Source: Candidatus Methanofilum arcanum (GTDB lineage Archaea > Halobacteriota > Methanomicrobia > Methanomicrobiales > Methanospirillaceae). From it: a stretch of DNA of 7,889 nt. The stretch lies in contig JAITWW010000001.1 of assembly GCA_031285085.1 (NCBI GenBank), positions 1-7,889 on the forward strand, read 5' to 3'. The position numbers and the translations under genes were made by a program. This document shows positions 6,256 to 7,889 of this stretch, piece after piece (within the stretch, counting starts at the first letter, position 1; each line of letters begins with the position of its first letter). A model generated the notes under the pieces. The model was not told where the DNA came from and did no database searches. It was given only the letters and a program-made list of their open reading frames with translations.

Positions 6256-7314
6256 CTATTCCGTCGCCATCTCTATGGTGTTTGAAAATCCAACAATACA
6301 GATTCCTTCCTGATACACAATGTCAAGCAGCTGAAGTGTCACCCCAAGAGCTATGTCTGGATCTCCACATGCATCATATGCTGCTTTGAAGACGTCGCGC
6401 ACAGCAACATCCGCAACCATCCAATTTGCTTCCTGAGCTACTTCCATGCCTGCATCATACGCTGCTTCATAAGCCGCATTATAAGCTACATAAGATAGGT
6501 CGTCGATAGCCTCATCAGTGATGTTTTGGGTATCATCGGTGAGTGCAATGTCCATCTCTGTTTCCTCGAATGTCTCCCAGAAAGCGCTGCTTTCGGGTCT
6601 CGCTTCTAGATATGCTTCTTCAAACGCCACTCCAAATGCCTCTTCGAATGCCACCCAGAAAGCATCATTTTCGACCATAGGAGTAACGTAGTCCTCCCAT
6701 GGTTCAAGAATCTCAGCTGCCGCCTCCTCATCGATCTCGTCAAACATCGCCCAAAGCTCCTCACTTGAGAGGATTTCATCGAGGCTCATGAGTGTTTCAT
6801 CATCAAGTCCTCCAAGAAGTCCTCCCAAAAAGGCTCCCAAGAAGGTACCCCAGAATGTGTCCCACATGACATCGTCCATGGTGCCCTCAAACTCCCATAC
6901 CGTGGTGAAGCTTGCTTCCTGATACAGAGGCCCAAGCACAGTAAGAATCTCATCACGAACCAAAGTTGGATCTTCACATGCAACATATGTATCCTCGGTT
7001 GCTACATCTGATTCGGTTAAATCTTCTTCCTGAGTTACTTCTATACCTGCATCAGAAGCCGTACGTGACTGCTCAGTGGTATCCTTACTTACTTCTGGTA
7101 TTTTTCCCAGATCTCCTGGGCTGCAAAATCTAGGATCTTCTACGCAGCGCTGAAAAAAAGTAGATGTGGATATTGTTTCTCCACACAACTCTGAATTCAT
7201 CGCATGCTTGTTATCACAGATACTTTCACCTTGAGTATTTTCTTCAGCAGAGGCAATACTACTCCCACTTATCAGGAATAGAAGCAGAAAAACACACAAC
7301 CATCGCAATTTCAT
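6256..7314 (-). CDS. Secreted acidic protein, paralogue with glycine zipper and two YDAGM repeats
   Basis: A 352-residue exported, strongly acidic protein of no recognised family. It has a signal peptide at 1-23 (MKLRWLCVFLL..., cleavage after ASA). The four-cysteine module at 32-69 (Cys 33, 44, 57, 64) is nearly the same as in the gene at 4829. A degenerate first copy of the YDAGM module spans 84-134. A hydrophobic run at 149-170 has glycines at 156, 160, 164 and 168 with aromatic/Leu residues between. An acidic helical region at 171-250 has F/Y at 219, 223, 227, 231 and 235 and FWxxF motifs. The second module copy spans 281-337 (AYEAAYDAGMEV...DPDIAL...VYQEG). Start ATG at 7314 follows AGGAG by 9 bp. 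Its leader is homologous to that of the paralogue. The Gly-rich stretch could insert in or pack against a membrane, but no function can be assigned. Confidence 0.85.
   Translation of the reverse strand: MKLRWLCVFLLLFLISGSSIASAEENTQGESICDNKHAMNSELCGETISTSTFFQRCVEDPRFCSPGDLGKIPEVSKDTTEQSRTASDAGIEVTQEEDLTESDVATEDTYVACEDPTLVRDEILTVLGPLYQEASFTTVWEFEGTMDDVMWDTFWGTFLGAFLGGLLGGLDDETLMSLDEILSSEELWAMFDEIDEEAAAEILEPWEDYVTPMVENDAFWVAFEEAFGVAFEEAYLEARPESSAFWETFEETEMDIALTDDTQNITDEAIDDLSYVAYNAAYEAAYDAGMEVAQEANWMVADVAVRDVFKAAYDACGDPDIALGVTLQLLDIVYQEGICIVGFSNTIEMATE
6304..6462 (-). repeat. Shared module, C-terminal copy in the 6256-7314 gene
   Basis: Encodes AYDAGMEVAQEANW through GDPDIALGVTLQLLDIVYQE. DWTDP is replaced by NWMVAD, and REIS by RDVF. 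A cysteine (316) replaces the serine of YEAS. The DNA remains close to the copy at 83-247 around ATCCAGACATAGCTCTTG. Confidence 0.7.
6614..6661 (-). repeat. 24-bp direct repeat encoding FEEAF/FEEAY heptad-like units
   Basis: Two adjacent 24-bp units (6614-6637 and 6638-6661) differ at only a few bases. They encode the series FWVAFEEAFGVAFEEA with an aromatic every fourth residue. This indicates local in-frame duplication. Confidence 0.65.
6799..6858 (-). repeat. 12-bp imperfect tandem repeat encoding the glycine zipper
   Basis: Successive 12-bp units, plus strand TCCAAGAAGTCC (6811), TCCCAAAAAGGC (6823), TCCCAAGAAGGT (6835) and ACCCCAGAATGT (6847), correspond to four residues each and generate the G-x-x-x-G series at residues 156-168. 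Confidence 0.65.
6913..7059 (-). repeat. Shared module, degenerate N-terminal copy in the 6256-7314 gene
   Basis: Encodes ASDAGIEVTQEEDLTESDVA to CEDPTLVRDEILTVLGPLYQ. Compared with the C-terminal copy, it keeps DAG(I/M)EV-x-QE, C-x-DP and L-x-x-L-x-x-x-YQE. Six or so residues are missing before C-x-DP. It is the only copy not at a C-terminus. Confidence 0.6.
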
Positions 7315-7342
7315 AATACATTTCTCCTATCTTGTATATTAC

Positions 7343-7473
7343 TGATGAAAACCAAAGAATTCACACCCAAGCTTCATCTCAGTGTTTTTTTCATGAGATG
7401 ATTTTCATCGATTGGTACATGCATACCCGTCTCAGTATATCAGAGGTATACAATCTATCCTTTGTTTTCATCA
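7343..7473 (-). promoter_or_regulatory. Conserved structured leader, copy 2
   Basis: On the minus strand TGATGAAAACAAAGGA (7473-7458) pairs with TCTTTGGTTTTCATCA (7358-7343), 15 of 16 pairs with one A-G mismatch at the same position as in copy 1. Inside are GGTATGCATG (7427-7418), then GATGA (7409-7405), TCATCTCA (7401-7394) and TGAGATGA (7381-7374). The middle arm pairs either with the first (5 bp, 3-nt loop) or with the third (8 bp, 12-nt loop). Distances to the start codon match copy 1 within one or two bases. Confidence 0.55.
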
Positions 7474-7676
7474 AATATATTCTATCTCATCCCCATGCGC
7501 CTGCATGTGTACACTCCATGTTAAAAGTGGGTCAGATACAAGGTAACAGGAGTGGTTTTGGGGTGGAAATGCGTTACAGAGGAATTTACAGAGGTGAAAG
7601 GGGGAGAGGTCATATAAATTATTATAAACATAAAAAAAATAATTAAAAAAGATATCTTTGTTCTATTGAAATTAAT

Positions 7677-7747
7677 AAAAGAGAAAAGGACGAACGGAAG
7701 GAGGAGAGGGACGAAAAAAATAAGAAGAGAAAAAAAGAGCTGAAAAA
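7677..7747. other. Purine-rich tract
   Basis: Plus strand is almost all A and G for about 70 bp, broken by a few pyrimidines, with repeated RGGACGAA-like units (GGACGAAC at ~7688, GGGACGAAA at ~7709). It is not coding. It could be a structural or replication-related tract, but nothing in the sequence fixes its role. Confidence 0.4.
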
Positions 7748-7768
7748 TGTGGGTAATTGTGTAACAAA

Positions 7769-7784
7769 GTGAAAGTTTTTTCAC
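7769..7784. other. Hairpin GTGAAA-GTTT-TTTCAC
   Basis: Perfect 6-bp stem with a 4-base loop in an AT-rich region. On the plus strand no T-run follows directly, and on the minus strand it is not next to a gene end in view. A terminator or operator for a gene beyond the edge is possible but unproven. Confidence 0.25.
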
Positions 7785-7889
7785 ACACATTCTTATCTTT
7801 ATTTTTTGTTTGTTACTTATGATAACTTATATTAAAAAAAGTAATACATGTTGAATAACGGTTTTACTGGTTTTAATCTCTTAATAAAC

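Larger units (their letters stand above)
7315..7889. other. Long non-coding region right of the second secreted-protein gene
   Basis: 575 bp with no supported gene. It holds the leader homologous to 5801-5980 (to ~7493), and an element at 7574-7610 with a TTACAGAGG direct repeat followed by GTGAAAGGGGGAGAGG. That element resembles the 3' flank of the 4829 gene. A very AT-rich stretch (7611-7680), a purine-rich stretch (7677-7747), a GTGAAA-GTTT-TTTCAC hairpin (7769-7784) and AT-rich sequence to the edge follow. Hydrophobic ORFs here are by-products of the purine/pyrimidine bias. Confidence 0.6.

Noticed and set aside
7521..7790. 89-residue hydrophobic minus-strand ORF
   Set aside because: Its hydrophobicity comes from the purine/pyrimidine-biased DNA. 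It has no ribosome binding site and no recognisable motif.

Overview
The window is bacterial and by eye moderately AT-rich. It has strong GGAGG-type ribosome binding sites, ATGA start/stop overlaps and ordinary TAA/TAG/TGA stops. Every gene I can support lies on the minus strand. I cannot name the species. The transporter, four-helix protein and SH3-like ectodomain trio resembles gene sets I remember from Clostridia. The two secreted proteins on the right I do not recognise as any named family.

Left half (83-4411) is a probable operon read right to left. It starts with an MFS-type transporter (4411-3374), followed by a small four-helix membrane protein that overlaps it by 4 bp (3377-3006). 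Next, 11 bp on, is a long two-unit secreted/membrane protein (2994-1396). After a 144-bp decayed stretch come a tiny signal-peptide-plus-membrane-anchor protein (1251-1030) and a secreted SH3-like protein (1033-83) that overlaps it by 4 bp. The last three genes look like two rounds of one ancestral pair: an anchored SH3-like protein A followed by a secreted SH3-like protein B. In the first round A and B are fused in frame through a short A-tract. In the second round A has shrunk to a signal peptide and anchor.

Right half (4829-7314) holds two paralogous single genes, each with its own long upstream region. Each encodes an acidic secreted protein with a conserved N-terminal four-cysteine module, a variable middle rich in F-W-x-x-F motifs, and a C-terminal module built around YDAGM...DWTDP...REIS. 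The same C-terminal module is the tail of the SH3-like protein at 83-1033, and a broken copy lies at 1309-1395. The two halves are therefore linked by a shared module attached to otherwise unrelated secreted proteins.

The most interesting non-coding signal is upstream of the two right-hand genes. Both start codons are preceded by a ~130-nt leader that can fold into a 16-bp long-range helix just upstream of the ribosome binding site. The helix encloses a conserved GGTATGCATG box and three arms that can form two mutually exclusive hairpins. The two copies differ in sequence, but the differences compensate each other in the helices, which suggests a structured RNA switch or attenuator. No tRNA, rRNA, CRISPR array, transposase or integrase was seen.
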